A stretch of 64,000 nt of DNA, from contig NZ_LMLW01000007.1 in the NCBI RefSeq assembly GCF_001422045.1, positions 248,001-312,000 on the forward strand, read 5' to 3'. The stretch comes from Sphingomonas sp. Leaf242 (GTDB lineage Bacteria; Pseudomonadota; Alphaproteobacteria; Sphingomonadales; Sphingomonadaceae). Shown piece after piece: positions 9,049 to 18,506 of the stretch. The position numbers and the translations under genes were made by a program. Position 1 is the first letter of the stretch; every line of letters begins with the position of its first letter. The notes under the pieces are model-generated. The model was not told the DNA's origin, did not search any database, and saw only the letters and a list, made by a program, of their open reading frames with translations.

Positions 9049-10073
9049 TCTTGACGGAGGTCAGGGTAATGGCGTTGAGGACGGGTTCGGTGTCGGGGAT
9101 TCGCCTGAGACGCGGCTGGGTCGGTCAGCGGATCAGCAAGCTCTGGAGCGGAGTCAGGTGCCGATGTCGTTGGCGTCGCTGCCGGCGAAGACGTTGCCGC
9201 AGGATCGGCCAATGGGTCCGAAAGTTCGGGAGCATCCGACGCCGGTACCGTAGCGCCATTCGCCGGATCTGCCAGCGGGTCGTCCAGTTCGCCACCGGCC
9301 GCCTTCGCCTTGGTTCCCCGCAAGCGCTGGATCTCGGCTACCCGGTTTTGCAGGTACACCGATTGCAGCGTCGCATACGGATCGACCGCACCGGCGAACA
9401 ATGCACGCAGATCGTCGTCCGCCTCCGCCCGCGTGTCCAGCCCGGTCAGGAAAGCGCGCGGCGCCTGGTATTCGAGCCGGTCGAATGGCGATCCGACCGT
9501 CAGCGGCAGCACCAGTCCGTCAGCCTGTCCGCCGAGCAGATCGCGCAATGTCGACGGCCCGACGAACGGCAGGAATATATAGGGCCCAGGCTTCACACCG
9601 TAGAGGGCCAGCGTATTGCCGAACCCGTTGGGTCGGTGTGGTAGCTTGATCGCCGGCAGCTTGGCGACGTCGACCAGCCCGCCGATCCCGAGCGTCGAAT
9701 TGAACATGAAGCGGCCCAACGTCTCGGCGGCCTTGCCGGGCTTCAGCTGGAGCAGATAGTTCAGGAAGACGATCGGCTCGCCCAGGTTGCTGAAGACGTT
9801 CCGGATACCCGAGCGCACCGGTTTGGGCACGACATGCTTGTACCCCATCGCCGCGGGACGAAAGAGCCGCCGATCGAAACCCTGCTGCGTCGCGAACATG
9901 CGACGATTGAAACCCTCAAGCGAATCCCTGCGCGCATGGCGGGGACGGGCACGCGGTCCGGCGGCTGGGGGCGAAGCGGCGGGCGCCTCGCCAACCTGCG
10001 TGGGCGCAGTTTGGGGGAGGGGCGCGGCCTGCGAAGCCCCGGCCAGCAGCAATGCCGCGATCGCTGGACTCAC
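8799..10073 (-). CDS. mlaA: MlaA/VacJ family outer-membrane protein (C-terminus doubtful)
   Basis: Starts at GTG 10073 inside the hpnM stop (GTGA). A signal peptide (MSPAIAALLLAGASQA) lacks a lipobox Cys, unlike the classical MlaA lipoprotein. The core has the VacJ hallmarks: DSLEGFNRRMFATQQGFDR, then the FNSTLGIGGLVDVA region and PYIFLPFVGPSTLRD. MlaA forms the outer-membrane end of a retrograde phospholipid system. After residue about 255 come repeats of the DPLADP type. The frame then runs 250 bp into antisense hpnN; that tail looks non-coding. A one-base shift near 9100 would end the gene at a TGA at 9061, just past hpnN, so a frameshift is suspected. Confidence 0.82.
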   Translation of the reverse strand: MSPAIAALLLAGASQAAPLPQTAPTQVGEAPAASPPAAGPRARPRHARRDSLEGFNRRMFATQQGFDRRLFRPAAMGYKHVVPKPVRSGIRNVFSNLGEPIVFLNYLLQLKPGKAAETLGRFMFNSTLGIGGLVDVAKLPAIKLPHRPNGFGNTLALYGVKPGPYIFLPFVGPSTLRDLLGGQADGLVLPLTVGSPFDRLEYQAPRAFLTGLDTRAEADDDLRALFAGAVDPYATLQSVYLQNRVAEIQRLRGTKAKAAGGELDDPLADPANGATVPASDAPELSDPLADPAATSSPAATPTTSAPDSAPELADPLTDPAASQANPRHRTRPQRHYPDLRQDYGALESFPLRGGPSKAGSKINAQTSVQASEISRILPMLAVPGWCDSHRLPNAVPVASALNTIARARLDCSRSVAPPRHAITK

Positions 10074-10684
10074 TTGGTGCTCTTCGCCGCGAGCTCGTCA
10101 AGATGGGTCACCAGCGCCTTGGCGCCGCCGCTCTGAAGGACGCTGGCAAAATCGGCACGGCGCGTTGCAAGCTGGCTGATCGAATTGCGGTAGAAGACGT
10201 CGATGATCTTCCAGCTGCCGCCGCTTTGGCGCAGGCGATAGGACAAGGCGGTCGGGCTACCGGACTTGCTCGACAGCGTCGTGCGGACAAGACGGTCGCC
10301 ACCGCGCGTGTCGACCTTGGGATCTATCGTGAGGGCCTGCCCGGACCAGCTGTCGAAGTTCTTGGCATATTGCGCGATCGTCATGCGGCGGAAGGCTGCG
10401 ACGAGCGCGCTCTGATCCGCTGCGTTGGCCGTGGTCCAGCCTGCGCCGACCGAAAGCCGAGTCATCAACGGCAGGTCGAAGCTGCGATCGATGACCGGGC
10501 CGATCGCCGCGGCGCGGGCGGCTGCCGGCTTGCCGCTCTTCATGATGCCGAGCAGGCCGTCGTCGAGCGCCTTGACCGGCGCTTGTGCCGGATCGCTCGC
10601 CTGCGCCGAAACGGGTGCCACGGCAAGCAGGGACGAGGGTAGCAGGACGGCCGAGGACAGCAGGATCTGGAGCGGGGATCGCAT
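10070..10684 (-). CDS. hpnM: HpnM/MlaC-like periplasmic lipid carrier
   Basis: 204 residues from ATG 10684. The signal peptide runs to about residue 28 (LLAVAPVSAQA), followed by a Ttg2/MlaC fold: helical first half (DDGLLGIMKSGKPAAARA), the RSFDLPLMTRLSVG segment, YAKNFDSWSGQAL, and the beta-strand DRLVRTTLSSKSG. MlaC proteins shuttle phospholipids through the periplasm; the version inside hopanoid loci is named HpnM. It is coupled to mlaA by a 4-nt overlap, and hpnN lies convergent, so the three likely form the export and partition side of the hopanoid locus. Divergent from ispH. Confidence 0.85.
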   Translation of the reverse strand: MRSPLQILLSSAVLLPSSLLAVAPVSAQASDPAQAPVKALDDGLLGIMKSGKPAAARAAAIGPVIDRSFDLPLMTRLSVGAGWTTANAADQSALVAAFRRMTIAQYAKNFDSWSGQALTIDPKVDTRGGDRLVRTTLSSKSGSPTALSYRLRQSGGSWKIIDVFYRNSISQLATRRADFASVLQSGGAKALVTHLDELAAKSTK

Positions 10685-10901
10685 GCGGGTTTCTCCGAAA
10701 AACTGATTGCATGATCGCATACCGCCGGTCGCGTGCCAGGTCCACAAAGCGAATACATGGCGCGATTCGATCGCCTCTAGGGCCGAAGCGACATTTTGAC
10801 CTTTCACGAGACGGTCGCAATGCTTACCTACGTTATAACACCGAGAGGCGGGTAGAAGTCGGAAAGTACGCCTTGTTGATGACGGAAAGGACCTGGCGGT
10901 C

Positions 10902-11906
10902 TTGCAAACCACCGATAGGGACATCGATCGTTCCCCCGCTAATGCGACGACACCGCTTCAGGTGATCCTCGCGCAACCTCGTGGTTTTTGTGCCGGCGTG
11001 GTCCGTGCAATCGATATCGTCGAGAGGGCGATCGAGCGATACTCCGCTCCCGTTTACGTCCGTCACGAGATTGTCCACAACCGTCACGTCGTCGACAAGC
11101 TGCGGCGCAAGGGTGCGGTGTTCGTCGAGGACCTGACCGAGATCCCGCCCGGTGCGGTGACGATCTTCAGTGCACATGGCGTCGCGCGCAGTGTGCAGGA
11201 GGAAGCGCGCTTGCGCGAACTCCCCGTCCTCGATGCGACCTGCCCGCTGGTCACGAAGGTCCATATCCAGGGTCGCCGCTATGCGAAGTCGGGGCGCACG
11301 ATCGTGTTGATCGGCCATGCAGGTCATGTCGAGGTGATCGGCACGATGGGGCAGGTCGACGCGCCAATGCATCTCGTCTCGACCCCCGAGGAGGTCGAAG
11401 CGTTGTCGATCCCGGTCGACACGCCGATCGCCTACGTCACGCAGACCACGCTGAGCGTCGACGACACCCGCGGTGTCATCATGGCGCTGCATGCGCGGTT
11501 CGCCGATGTCGAGGGGCCGGACGTCTCGGAGATCTGCTATGCCACGCAGAACCGCCAGACCGCGGTCCGTGATCTGGCGCGGGTGAGCGATCTGCTGATC
11601 GTCGTCGGCGCGGCCAACAGCTCGAATTCGAACCGCCTGCGAGAGATCGGTACCGAGATGGGCATACCGAGCTATCTGGTCGATGACGGCGACGGGGTCG
11701 ATCCGGTATGGCTCGACGGCGTCGCCGCGGTCGGTATCACCGCAGGCGCCTCAGCACCCGACGAACTCGTCGATTCGGTGATCGCGGCGTTGCGACTGTT
11801 GCGACCCGTGCGCGTTTCACAACTCGACGGCGTGGAAGAGAATGTCGAATTCAGCCTCCCCGCCGAACTCAGAATGCCCCGCGCCACCGCCGCGGCGGCC
11901 GAATAG
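10902..11906 (+). CDS. ispH: 4-hydroxy-3-methylbut-2-enyl diphosphate reductase
   Basis: 334 residues from TTG 10902; the start is uncertain, since conserved sequence begins near residue 20 ([13 protein letters not shown]). The three cysteines that hold the iron-sulfur cluster are present: C30, C114 ([11 protein letters not shown]) and C212 (ICYATQNRQ). Also visible are the substrate-site HEIVHN and the SSNSNRLRE segment. It performs the last MEP-pathway step, giving IPP and DMAPP. hpnH starts 8 bp downstream, so the two are probably cotranscribed, tying precursor supply to hopanoid side-chain formation. Confidence 0.95.
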   Translation: MQTTDRDIDRSPANATTPLQVILAQPRGFCAGVVRAIDIVERAIERYSAPVYVRHEIVHNRHVVDKLRRKGAVFVEDLTEIPPGAVTIFSAHGVARSVQEEARLRELPVLDATCPLVTKVHIQGRRYAKSGRTIVLIGHAGHVEVIGTMGQVDAPMHLVSTPEEVEALSIPVDTPIAYVTQTTLSVDDTRGVIMALHARFADVEGPDVSEICYATQNRQTAVRDLARVSDLLIVVGAANSSNSNRLREIGTEMGIPSYLVDDGDGVDPVWLDGVAAVGITAGASAPDELVDSVIAALRLLRPVRVSQLDGVEENVEFSLPAELRMPRATAAAAE

Positions 11907-11914
11907 GAACGAGC

Positions 11915-13060
11915 ATGAGCCTTCCCCTCAGCCAGATCGCCCGCATCGGCGCCTACACCGTCAAACAGCATATCAAGGGCGGCAAATATCCGCTCGTCCT
12001 GATGCTCGAGCCGCTGCTTCGCTGTAACCTGGCGTGCGCAGGCTGCGGCAAGATCGACTATCCCGACGCGATCCTCAACCAGCGGCTGAGCTATGACGAG
12101 TGCATGGCGGCGATCGACGATTGCGGCGCGCCGGCAGTTTCGATTGCCGGCGGCGAGCCATTGCTGCACCGCGACATGCCGAAGATCGTCAAGGGGTACA
12201 TCGAGCGCAAGAAGTTCGTCATCCTGTGCACCAACGCGCTGCTGATGAAGAAGAAGATCGACGATTATACGCCGTCGCCGTTCTTCACCTGGTCCATCCA
12301 TCTCGATGGCGACCAGGCGGCACACGACAAGTCGGTCTGCCAGGACGGCGTGTACGACGTCGCCAAGGATGCGATCGCACTCGCGAAGGCAAAGGGCTTC
12401 CGCGTCCAGGTCAACTGCACCGTGTTCGACGGCGCCGATCCGGCACGCACCGCGGCGTTCTTCGACGACATGGAAGCAAACGGCGTCGAGATCACGATTT
12501 CGCCGGGCTATGCCTATGAGCGCGCGCCCGACCAGGCGCATTTCCTCAACCGCGAGCGGACCAAGAACTTCTTCCGCGACGTGTTCTCGCGCGGCAATGG
12601 CGGCAAGGCATGGACCTTTACCAACTCGCCGCTGTTCCTCGATTTCCTGGCTGGCAACCAGACCTATGAATGCACGCCCTGGTCGATGCCGCTGCGCACC
12701 GTCTTTGGCTGGCAGAAGCCGTGCTACCTCGTCGGCGAAGGCTATGTGCCCACGTTCGCCGAGCTAATGGAGGGCACCGACTGGGACGAATACGGCGTCG
12801 GCAAATATGAGAAGTGCGCCGACTGCATGGTCCATTGCGGCTTCGAAGGCACGGCGGCGACCGATGCGATCCGTCATCCGCTCAAGCTCATGAAGGTGGC
12901 GATGAAGGGCGTTCGGACCGACGGACCGATGAAGCCGGATATCGACTTGTCGCATCAGCGTCCCGCTGCCGAGACCTATGCGTCACAGGTCGAGCGGGAA
13001 CTCGCGCGGATCAAGGAAGCCGATCCCGTGGGCTTCAAGCGCGCGCAACGCGCGGCCTAA
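11915..13060 (+). CDS. hpnH: Adenosyl-hopene transferase HpnH (radical SAM)
   Basis: 381 residues from ATG 11915. The radical-SAM cluster motif is C37-x3-C41-x2-C44 (RCNLACAGC), followed by SIAGGEPLLH (the GGEP motif). A Cys-rich C-terminal segment CADCMVHCGFEG is also typical. HpnH joins the 5'-deoxyadenosyl group to hopene, the committed step to C35 bacteriohopanepolyols. It follows ispH by 8 bp, and its 3' end overlaps convergent hpnG by 78 bp. Length and the PLVLMLEPLLRCN opening match the family closely. Confidence 0.95.
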   Translation: MSLPLSQIARIGAYTVKQHIKGGKYPLVLMLEPLLRCNLACAGCGKIDYPDAILNQRLSYDECMAAIDDCGAPAVSIAGGEPLLHRDMPKIVKGYIERKKFVILCTNALLMKKKIDDYTPSPFFTWSIHLDGDQAAHDKSVCQDGVYDVAKDAIALAKAKGFRVQVNCTVFDGADPARTAAFFDDMEANGVEITISPGYAYERAPDQAHFLNRERTKNFFRDVFSRGNGGKAWTFTNSPLFLDFLAGNQTYECTPWSMPLRTVFGWQKPCYLVGEGYVPTFAELMEGTDWDEYGVGKYEKCADCMVHCGFEGTAATDAIRHPLKLMKVAMKGVRTDGPMKPDIDLSHQRPAAETYASQVERELARIKEADPVGFKRAQRAA

Positions 13061-13636
13061 CGCTCGGAACGCCCGCTCCGCGTCGAGACCGGTGCGAATC
13101 AGCGCGGGGAGTTGGGCAGGGTGCCGCGCGAGTGATTTCAGCACCGCGTCTAGTGCCATCCCGCCGTCCGGCCGCATGCCGACGAGCGCGGCGGGCGGCA
13201 GGGTCCGCCGCGCATCGTCGGACACCACGCGGATCGCCGCGAACGGCAGCCCTCGGTGGAGAGCCACGCGCGCGGCGACATGCGACTCCATGTCTACGGC
13301 CAGCGCTCCGGTAGCGAGATGAAGGCGGCGTTTGTCGTCGCTTGTGGCTGCCGGACTGTCTTGCCCAACGATCGCGCCGGTACGAGCGTGGGGAAGGGCG
13401 GCTCGTAGCCACGCAATCAGACCCGCAGTGTGGGCATCGATCACCACATCGCCGATGTCGAGATCGGCCGCCAACGCCCCGCAGAGCCCGATCGACAGGA
13501 TCGCGCTGGCCTCTTCACAGCGCCGTTCGAGCGCGTTCCCCAGCCGCTCGGCATCGCCGCCGCCGATCACCGGGACCAGCCCCGCCTTTGCGATCAGCCG
13601 CGCCTCGCGCTGCAGGCCGCACGCGGCAAGTATCAC
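12983..13636 (-). CDS. hpnG: Hopanoid-associated phosphorylase HpnG
   Basis: 217 residues starting at GTG 13636, inside the shc stop (GTGA). It has the fold of purine nucleoside phosphorylase/MTAN enzymes: N-terminal VILAACGLQREARLIA, ILSIGLCGALAADLDIGDVV, and the substrate-binding VDMESHVAARVA with its Met-Glu pair. HpnG removes adenine from adenosylhopane, giving the ribosyl-type intermediate of bacteriohopanetetrol. The last 78 bp overlap the convergent 3' end of hpnH, so the final 25 residues are shared antisense sequence. It is the last gene of the hpnABCDEFG operon. Confidence 0.9.
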   Translation of the reverse strand: MILAACGLQREARLIAKAGLVPVIGGGDAERLGNALERRCEEASAILSIGLCGALAADLDIGDVVIDAHTAGLIAWLRAALPHARTGAIVGQDSPAATSDDKRRLHLATGALAVDMESHVAARVALHRGLPFAAIRVVSDDARRTLPPAALVGMRPDGGMALDAVLKSLARHPAQLPALIRTGLDAERAFRALGRALRALEAHGIGFLDPREFPLDL

Positions 13637-15570
13637 ATCCCGTACCCGACGGTGCGCGTGTTGGAGCGCTTGAGGTTGCGATACCGCGCCATCGCCCAGA
13701 GCGGGAAATACTTTGGATAGCCGTGGTAGCGCAGGTAGAACACGCGTGGAAATCCGCCCCCGGTATAGTGTTCCTGGCCCCACAGACCCTCGGCATCCTG
13801 ATGCGCTGAGAGCCAGTTGATCCCCCGCTCGACCGCATCGCCGTCGACGCTACCCGCCGCCATCATCCCAAGCAGCGCCCAGGCGGTCTGCGACGCGGTC
13901 GACGGCGCGGGCGTGTAGCCGGCATAATCCAGCGCATAGCTGTCGCAATCCTCGCCCCAGCCGCCATCGGCATTCTGAATGCGCTCGAGCCAATCGACCG
14001 CCTTGGCGACGATCTGATGTTCGGCGGCAAACCCTGCCGCGTTCAGCGCGCACAGCACCGACCAGGTGCCGTAGATATAGTTGACGCCCCAGCGCCCGAA
14101 CCAGCTGCCGTCCGCCATCTGCTCACGCTCCAGATAGGCGAGCGCGCTGGCCATGCGGGGCCCGTCGCGTTGGCCGAGCTGCGCGAGCATCGACACGACG
14201 CGCGCGCTGACGTCCGCGGTCGGCGGGTCGAGCAATGCGCCATGATCGGAGAAGGGCAGGTTGTTCAGATAGTCGTAGCTGTTGTCCGCATCGAACGCGC
14301 CCCAGCCGCCGTTGCGGCTTTGCAGCCCGACGGTCCATTCGACGCCGCGTTCGATCGCAGTAGTGTACGCTGCCCCGGCCTGCGCGCGATCCATCGCCAT
14401 CACGACCACGGCAGTGTCGTCGAGATCGGGATAATGGTCGTTGTTGTACTGGAACGCCCAGCCGCCGGGCCGCACGTCGGGCTTCTCGTCCGCCCAGTCG
14501 CCCTTCACGTCGAGCACCTGGCGCGGCTTCAACCAGGCGAGCGCCTTCGCGGCCAGGTCGTCGCGGCCTGCTTCGAACATCGCATGCGCCGCTAGTGCGG
14601 TGTCCCACACCGGCGAGACGCAGGGCTGGCAATACGCCTCGTCCTCGCCGACGATGAGCAAATTCTCGATCGACTGCCGCGCGATCGCCCGCGCCGGATG
14701 ATCCGCCGCATAGCCGAGTGCGTCGAACATCATCACGCTGTTCGCCATCGCCGGATAGATCGCGCCGAGCCCGTCCTCGCCGTTCAACCGCTCGGTGACG
14801 AACGCTGTGCACGCCTCGATCGCACGCCGGCGCATCCGCTTGGGCCAGAGCCGGTCGCCGACCTTCAGCACCCGGTCGAGCGCGTTGAACCCGGCCGTCC
14901 ACAGCCACTTCGTATCTGCAGCCTTCGACCGTGGCCGAACCGCCGCGCCGGTGTAAAGTTCGTCGATCTTCACCCCCAGCGGATTGCGGGCGACCGGCTT
15001 CAGCGCGGCCAGCACGAGCAACGGCACGACGACGGTGCGTGCCCAGTACGACATCTTGGACAAGTGGACCGGGAACCAGCGCGGCGTCAGGATCAGTTCG
15101 GGCGGCATCGTCGGCACGGTCGCCCACGGCCCTGCGGCGAACAGCGCCAGCTGGATCCGCGTAAAGACGTTGCTCGCCGCCGCACCGCCCGCAGCCAGGA
15201 TCGCGGTCCGCGCGCGTGCCATATGTGGCGCGTCGGTCGCGTCACCGATCATTTTCAACGCATAATAGGCCTTCACGCTTGCGCTGACATCGAACGCGCC
15301 CTCGTGGAACAGGCCCCAGCCACCATGCGCCTCGGATTGGATGCGGCGGAGGTAGCGTCCGATCTTCGCTTCCAGATCCGCAGCAACGGGCTCGCCGAGA
15401 TAATGCCGCAACAGGACGTATTCGGCCGGGATCGTCGCGTCGGCCTCGAGTTCGAATACCCAGTGCCCGTCGTCGCGCTGCTGCGCGGCCAATGCGGCGG
15501 TAGCGCGGTCAACCGCGACTTCGACCGCGGCAAGCGAAGGGGGGGCGTGCATAGGATCGTTATCGGGCAT
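13633..15570 (-). CDS. shc: Squalene-hopene cyclase
   Basis: 645 residues. The catalytic DxDD motif is D382-L-D384-D385 (YPDLDDTAVVV). Several QW-type repeats are visible (NGGWGAFDADNSYDYLN, DGSWFGRWGVNYIYGTW, DGGWGEDCDSY, EGLWGQEHYTGGGFP). It folds squalene into hopene and diplopterol at the cytoplasmic membrane face. ATG 15570 lies 11 nt inside hpnE, and hpnG starts in its stop codon, so it is the sixth gene of a coupled operon (hpnF position). The downstream GVNYIYGTW and PCVSPVWDTAL segments also agree with bacterial SHC. Confidence 0.97.
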   Translation of the reverse strand: MPDNDPMHAPPSLAAVEVAVDRATAALAAQQRDDGHWVFELEADATIPAEYVLLRHYLGEPVAADLEAKIGRYLRRIQSEAHGGWGLFHEGAFDVSASVKAYYALKMIGDATDAPHMARARTAILAAGGAAASNVFTRIQLALFAAGPWATVPTMPPELILTPRWFPVHLSKMSYWARTVVVPLLVLAALKPVARNPLGVKIDELYTGAAVRPRSKAADTKWLWTAGFNALDRVLKVGDRLWPKRMRRRAIEACTAFVTERLNGEDGLGAIYPAMANSVMMFDALGYAADHPARAIARQSIENLLIVGEDEAYCQPCVSPVWDTALAAHAMFEAGRDDLAAKALAWLKPRQVLDVKGDWADEKPDVRPGGWAFQYNNDHYPDLDDTAVVVMAMDRAQAGAAYTTAIERGVEWTVGLQSRNGGWGAFDADNSYDYLNNLPFSDHGALLDPPTADVSARVVSMLAQLGQRDGPRMASALAYLEREQMADGSWFGRWGVNYIYGTWSVLCALNAAGFAAEHQIVAKAVDWLERIQNADGGWGEDCDSYALDYAGYTPAPSTASQTAWALLGMMAAGSVDGDAVERGINWLSAHQDAEGLWGQEHYTGGGFPRVFYLRYHGYPKYFPLWAMARYRNLKRSNTRTVGYGM

Positions 15571-16813
15571 GATCGCCCCTTACCAAATGGGCGGCGGTTT
15601 CGCCCGAGCGCAGCGCCCCCTCGATCGTCGAGGGAAGGCCGGTATCGGTCCAGTCGCCCGCAAGGAACAGGTTGCGCCAGCGGGTACGCGCAGGCGGGCG
15701 TTTGGCGTTCTGCTCGGGCGTGGCGGCGAAGGTCGCCCGCTTCTCCTTGACGATCTGCCAGCGCGGCATCGGCGCGTCGATCTTGAGCGCGGCGCAGATA
15801 TCCGCCCAGAACGCCCGTGCTAGCGTCTCGCGGTCGCGGTCGACGAGATGATCAGCTGCGCTCACGGTCACCGAAAGTCGATCGTGAAACGCGAAGACCC
15901 ATTCCGCCGTCCCGCCGAGCAGTCCCAGCATCGCCGGCGCGCCGGTTGGGGCTGGAAACGCGAAATGCCCGTTGACGATCGCGCGGTGTTCGTCGGGCGC
16001 CTGGAGACCGGGAATCAGCGCGGTTGCGGTCCAGGCGGGCACGGCGAGGATCACCGCCTCGTCGTCTGCGATCTGTTCCGGTCCGTTGCCCCAGTCCAGG
16101 CTGGTCGCACGGTCGCCCTCGAAGTCGATCGCGCGAAGGCGGCGGCCGAGCGTCACCGGGCTTGCATGGCCTGCGAGCCACGCCAGCGCCGGATCGATGA
16201 ACGCCGCGGACAGGTTCGGCTCGGCGATCCGTGGACGCATCGCCTTGCCACCTTTCGCGATCGTCTCGCGCAGGACCGCGCCTGCGAGCTTCGCCGAACT
16301 CTCGGCAGGTGCGGTGTTCAGCGCGGCGAGCAACACGGGTTCGAGCAACCGGGCCCACACCGGACCATCGGTCGCGATCCGCGCGTCGATCCGCTCCTCC
16401 CGATCGCCGAGCAGACGGGCTAGCGGCAGATAGTCGCGCGCACGGCTGCCCGGCACGCGACGGCGTTTCGCCATCACCCACCAGGGCACCGGACCATCGT
16501 TGATCCGCACCGTCCACCGTTCGTCCGTCGCAAGATTGCAAAATGCGAAATCGGCATGGTCCGGCCCGGCGAGTGGGGTCGTCGCGCCGATCGTCGCCCG
16601 GAAGCGGGTGACCGCAGTATTGCCCGACAGAACCAGATGATTGCCGTTATCGATCGTCAGCCCGAGCTGCGGATCATGATACGACCGGCAGCGTCCGCCT
16701 GCCTGCGCCGCGCCATCGACCACCCGGACCGCCAGCCCCGCCTCGCGCGCGGCGACTGCGGCGGCAAGCCCTGCCAGCCCCGCTCCGGCAATCGTCACGC
16801 CGGAAAAGCTCAC
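15560..16813 (-). CDS. hpnE: Squalene-forming FAD-dependent desaturase HpnE
   Basis: 417 residues from GTG 16813, overlapping the hpnD stop. The N-terminus has the FAD-binding GAGLAGLAAAVAAREAG and a following GGRCRSYHDPQLG, as in phytoene-desaturase-type oxidoreductases. The C-terminal NLFLAGDWTDTGLPSTIEGA is the family's FAD-closing motif. HpnE converts hydroxysqualene to squalene in the HpnCDE route, which replaces squalene synthase in many bacteria. Gene order hpnC-D-E upstream of shc supports that role strongly. Confidence 0.93.
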   Translation of the reverse strand: MSFSGVTIAGAGLAGLAAAVAAREAGLAVRVVDGAAQAGGRCRSYHDPQLGLTIDNGNHLVLSGNTAVTRFRATIGATTPLAGPDHADFAFCNLATDERWTVRINDGPVPWWVMAKRRRVPGSRARDYLPLARLLGDREERIDARIATDGPVWARLLEPVLLAALNTAPAESSAKLAGAVLRETIAKGGKAMRPRIAEPNLSAAFIDPALAWLAGHASPVTLGRRLRAIDFEGDRATSLDWGNGPEQIADDEAVILAVPAWTATALIPGLQAPDEHRAIVNGHFAFPAPTGAPAMLGLLGGTAEWVFAFHDRLSVTVSAADHLVDRDRETLARAFWADICAALKIDAPMPRWQIVKEKRATFAATPEQNAKRPPARTRWRNLFLAGDWTDTGLPSTIEGALRSGETAAHLVRGDHAR

Positions 16814-17649
16814 CGGGTCAGGCTCAGGCGCAGCATCGTCCAGAGCAGTGCCAGCTTCGATACGCGGACGCGGGTTCGCGGCGGCGCCCAGCCGACACCC
16901 TCCATCCGCGACAGCACCTTGGCATAGGCCGCCGCCATCAACCGCGGCGCGATCAGGTGTCCGCGCGGGCGCTTCGCCAGGATCGCGTTGGCCTGCGCAT
17001 AATGGCCATGCGCTTCGGTCGCGAGTGCGCGGGCAACGGCGTCGATGCGCGGATCAACGATGACCTCGGCCGGTGCGGTGATCGTGATGCCCGCACCGCT
17101 GAGCAGTTCGAACGGCAGGTAGACCCGGCCGATCGCGGCATCCTCGTCGATGTCGCGCAGGATATTGGTCAGTTGCAACGCGCGGCCAAGATGGAAGGCG
17201 AGCGCGATACCGGGCGCAGGGTCCATCCCGAAGATCCGCACCGACAGTCGCCCGACCGCCGAGGCGACGCGGTCGCAATACAGGTCGAGCGTCGCGGCGG
17301 GGGGCCAACGTATGTCGGCTGCGACGTCCATCCCCATACCATCGATAACCGCGTGCAAATCGGCGCGATCGAGATCGAAGCGGCGGACGGCCTCGGCGAC
17401 GATGATCGCCTGTCCGGGGTCGCCACCAGCATAGAGCGCATCGATATCGGTCCGCCACTGGTCGAGCTGGGCGGCGCGCTCCGCTGGTATGCCCTGCTGA
17501 TCGTCGGCGATGTCGTCGACGATCCGGCAAAACGCGTAGATCGCATACATCGCCTCGCGCTCGGCCTTGGGCAGCACGCGCATGCCGGCATAGAAGGAAC
17601 TGCCCGATACCTGGGCGCGGAGCGCGGCGGGTGTCGCATTGGGATTCAT
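16810..17649 (-). CDS. hpnD: Presqualene diphosphate synthase HpnD
   Basis: 279 residues from ATG 17649 (4-nt overlap with hpnC). It is an all-helical trans-isoprenyl synthase of the squalene/phytoene family. The two Asp-rich motifs are CRIVDDIADD and NILRDIDEDAAIGRVYLP. The opening SSFYAGMRVLPKAEREAMYAIYAF is characteristic. HpnD joins two farnesyl diphosphates to presqualene diphosphate. A phytoene synthase assignment is possible on fold alone, but the position between hpnC and hpnE decides it. Confidence 0.93.
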   Translation of the reverse strand: MNPNATPAALRAQVSGSSFYAGMRVLPKAEREAMYAIYAFCRIVDDIADDQQGIPAERAAQLDQWRTDIDALYAGGDPGQAIIVAEAVRRFDLDRADLHAVIDGMGMDVAADIRWPPAATLDLYCDRVASAVGRLSVRIFGMDPAPGIALAFHLGRALQLTNILRDIDEDAAIGRVYLPFELLSGAGITITAPAEVIVDPRIDAVARALATEAHGHYAQANAILAKRPRGHLIAPRLMAAAYAKVLSRMEGVGWAPPRTRVRVSKLALLWTMLRLSLTR

Positions 17650-18506
17650 CGCGAACGTCCCCGTACAAGGCTGCCCAGCGCAGCACCCGCAGCGAGCCAC
17701 GCCGCCTCCAGCTTGCCGTGATGGACGCGCTCGCTCAGCGGATCCCGCGTCAGCAGGCGTTCGGTTAGGCTCTCGGCAAGTCTCTGGATGATCGCCACCT
17801 CGGCGGCAAGCCGGCGGTCGCGGATCATCGCGGAGAAACCGGCGCTCGTCGCAAGCAGGCCGCGCGTGCGTTCGGCGAGCGTGACGATCGTGGCCCTGAG
17901 CGCGGGCGATGCGGCATCTTCGCCAAGATGCTCGACCCGGGCGCCGTGTGCGGCAAGTATTTCCGTGGGAAGATACACGCGGTCGATCGTGCGGTAGTCC
18001 TTCCCGCAATCCTGGAGATGGTTGATGATCTGCAACGCCGCGCACAGCGCATCCGACGCCTCCCAGGTCGCGCGATCCTCGCCGTGGACGTCGAGTACAT
18101 AGCGTCCCACCGGCATCGCCGAGAGCCGGCAATAGGCGATCAGCGAGTCCCAGTCGGCATAGCGGCGCACCGTGACGTCGTGTTCGAACGCGTCGAGCAG
18201 GTCGTTGGCATGGCGCGCGTCCAAACCCCGTTCGGCCATCACCTGATGCAGCGTCAGCGCATGCGGTTCATCGCCTCGGCCGGTCACGCCCAGCCGCATG
18301 GCGTGCAGTCGGGCTAGCTTGTCGGAGGCGGGTGCGGTCGGATGGTCGGCGACGTCGTCGGCGGCGCGCGCGAAGCGATAGAACGCCATGATCGGCGCGC
18401 GGTGCTCCCGCTTCAGGATCGCCGAGGCGACCGGGAAGTTCTCGCCCGTGTGATCCTTGCCGGACGCGAGGTCGGCGGTCTGCTGATGCGATGCCGTTGC
18501 CATCAT
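17646..18506 (-). CDS. hpnC: Hydroxysqualene synthase HpnC
   Basis: 286 residues from ATG 18506 (ATGA overlap with hpnB; the second ATG at 18503 is also possible). Same fold as HpnD, with Asp-rich motifs FARAADDVADHP and INHLQDCGKDYRTIDRVYLP. The start GENFPVASAILKREHRAPIMAFYRFARA is the HpnC signature, distinct from HpnD. HpnC turns presqualene diphosphate into hydroxysqualene, which HpnE reduces. Paralogy with the next gene is clear, and both are needed for the pathway. Confidence 0.93.
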   Translation of the reverse strand: MMATASHQQTADLASGKDHTGENFPVASAILKREHRAPIMAFYRFARAADDVADHPTAPASDKLARLHAMRLGVTGRGDEPHALTLHQVMAERGLDARHANDLLDAFEHDVTVRRYADWDSLIAYCRLSAMPVGRYVLDVHGEDRATWEASDALCAALQIINHLQDCGKDYRTIDRVYLPTEILAAHGARVEHLGEDAASPALRATIVTLAERTRGLLATSAGFSAMIRDRRLAAEVAIIQRLAESLTERLLTRDPLSERVHHGKLEAAWLAAGAALGSLVRGRSR

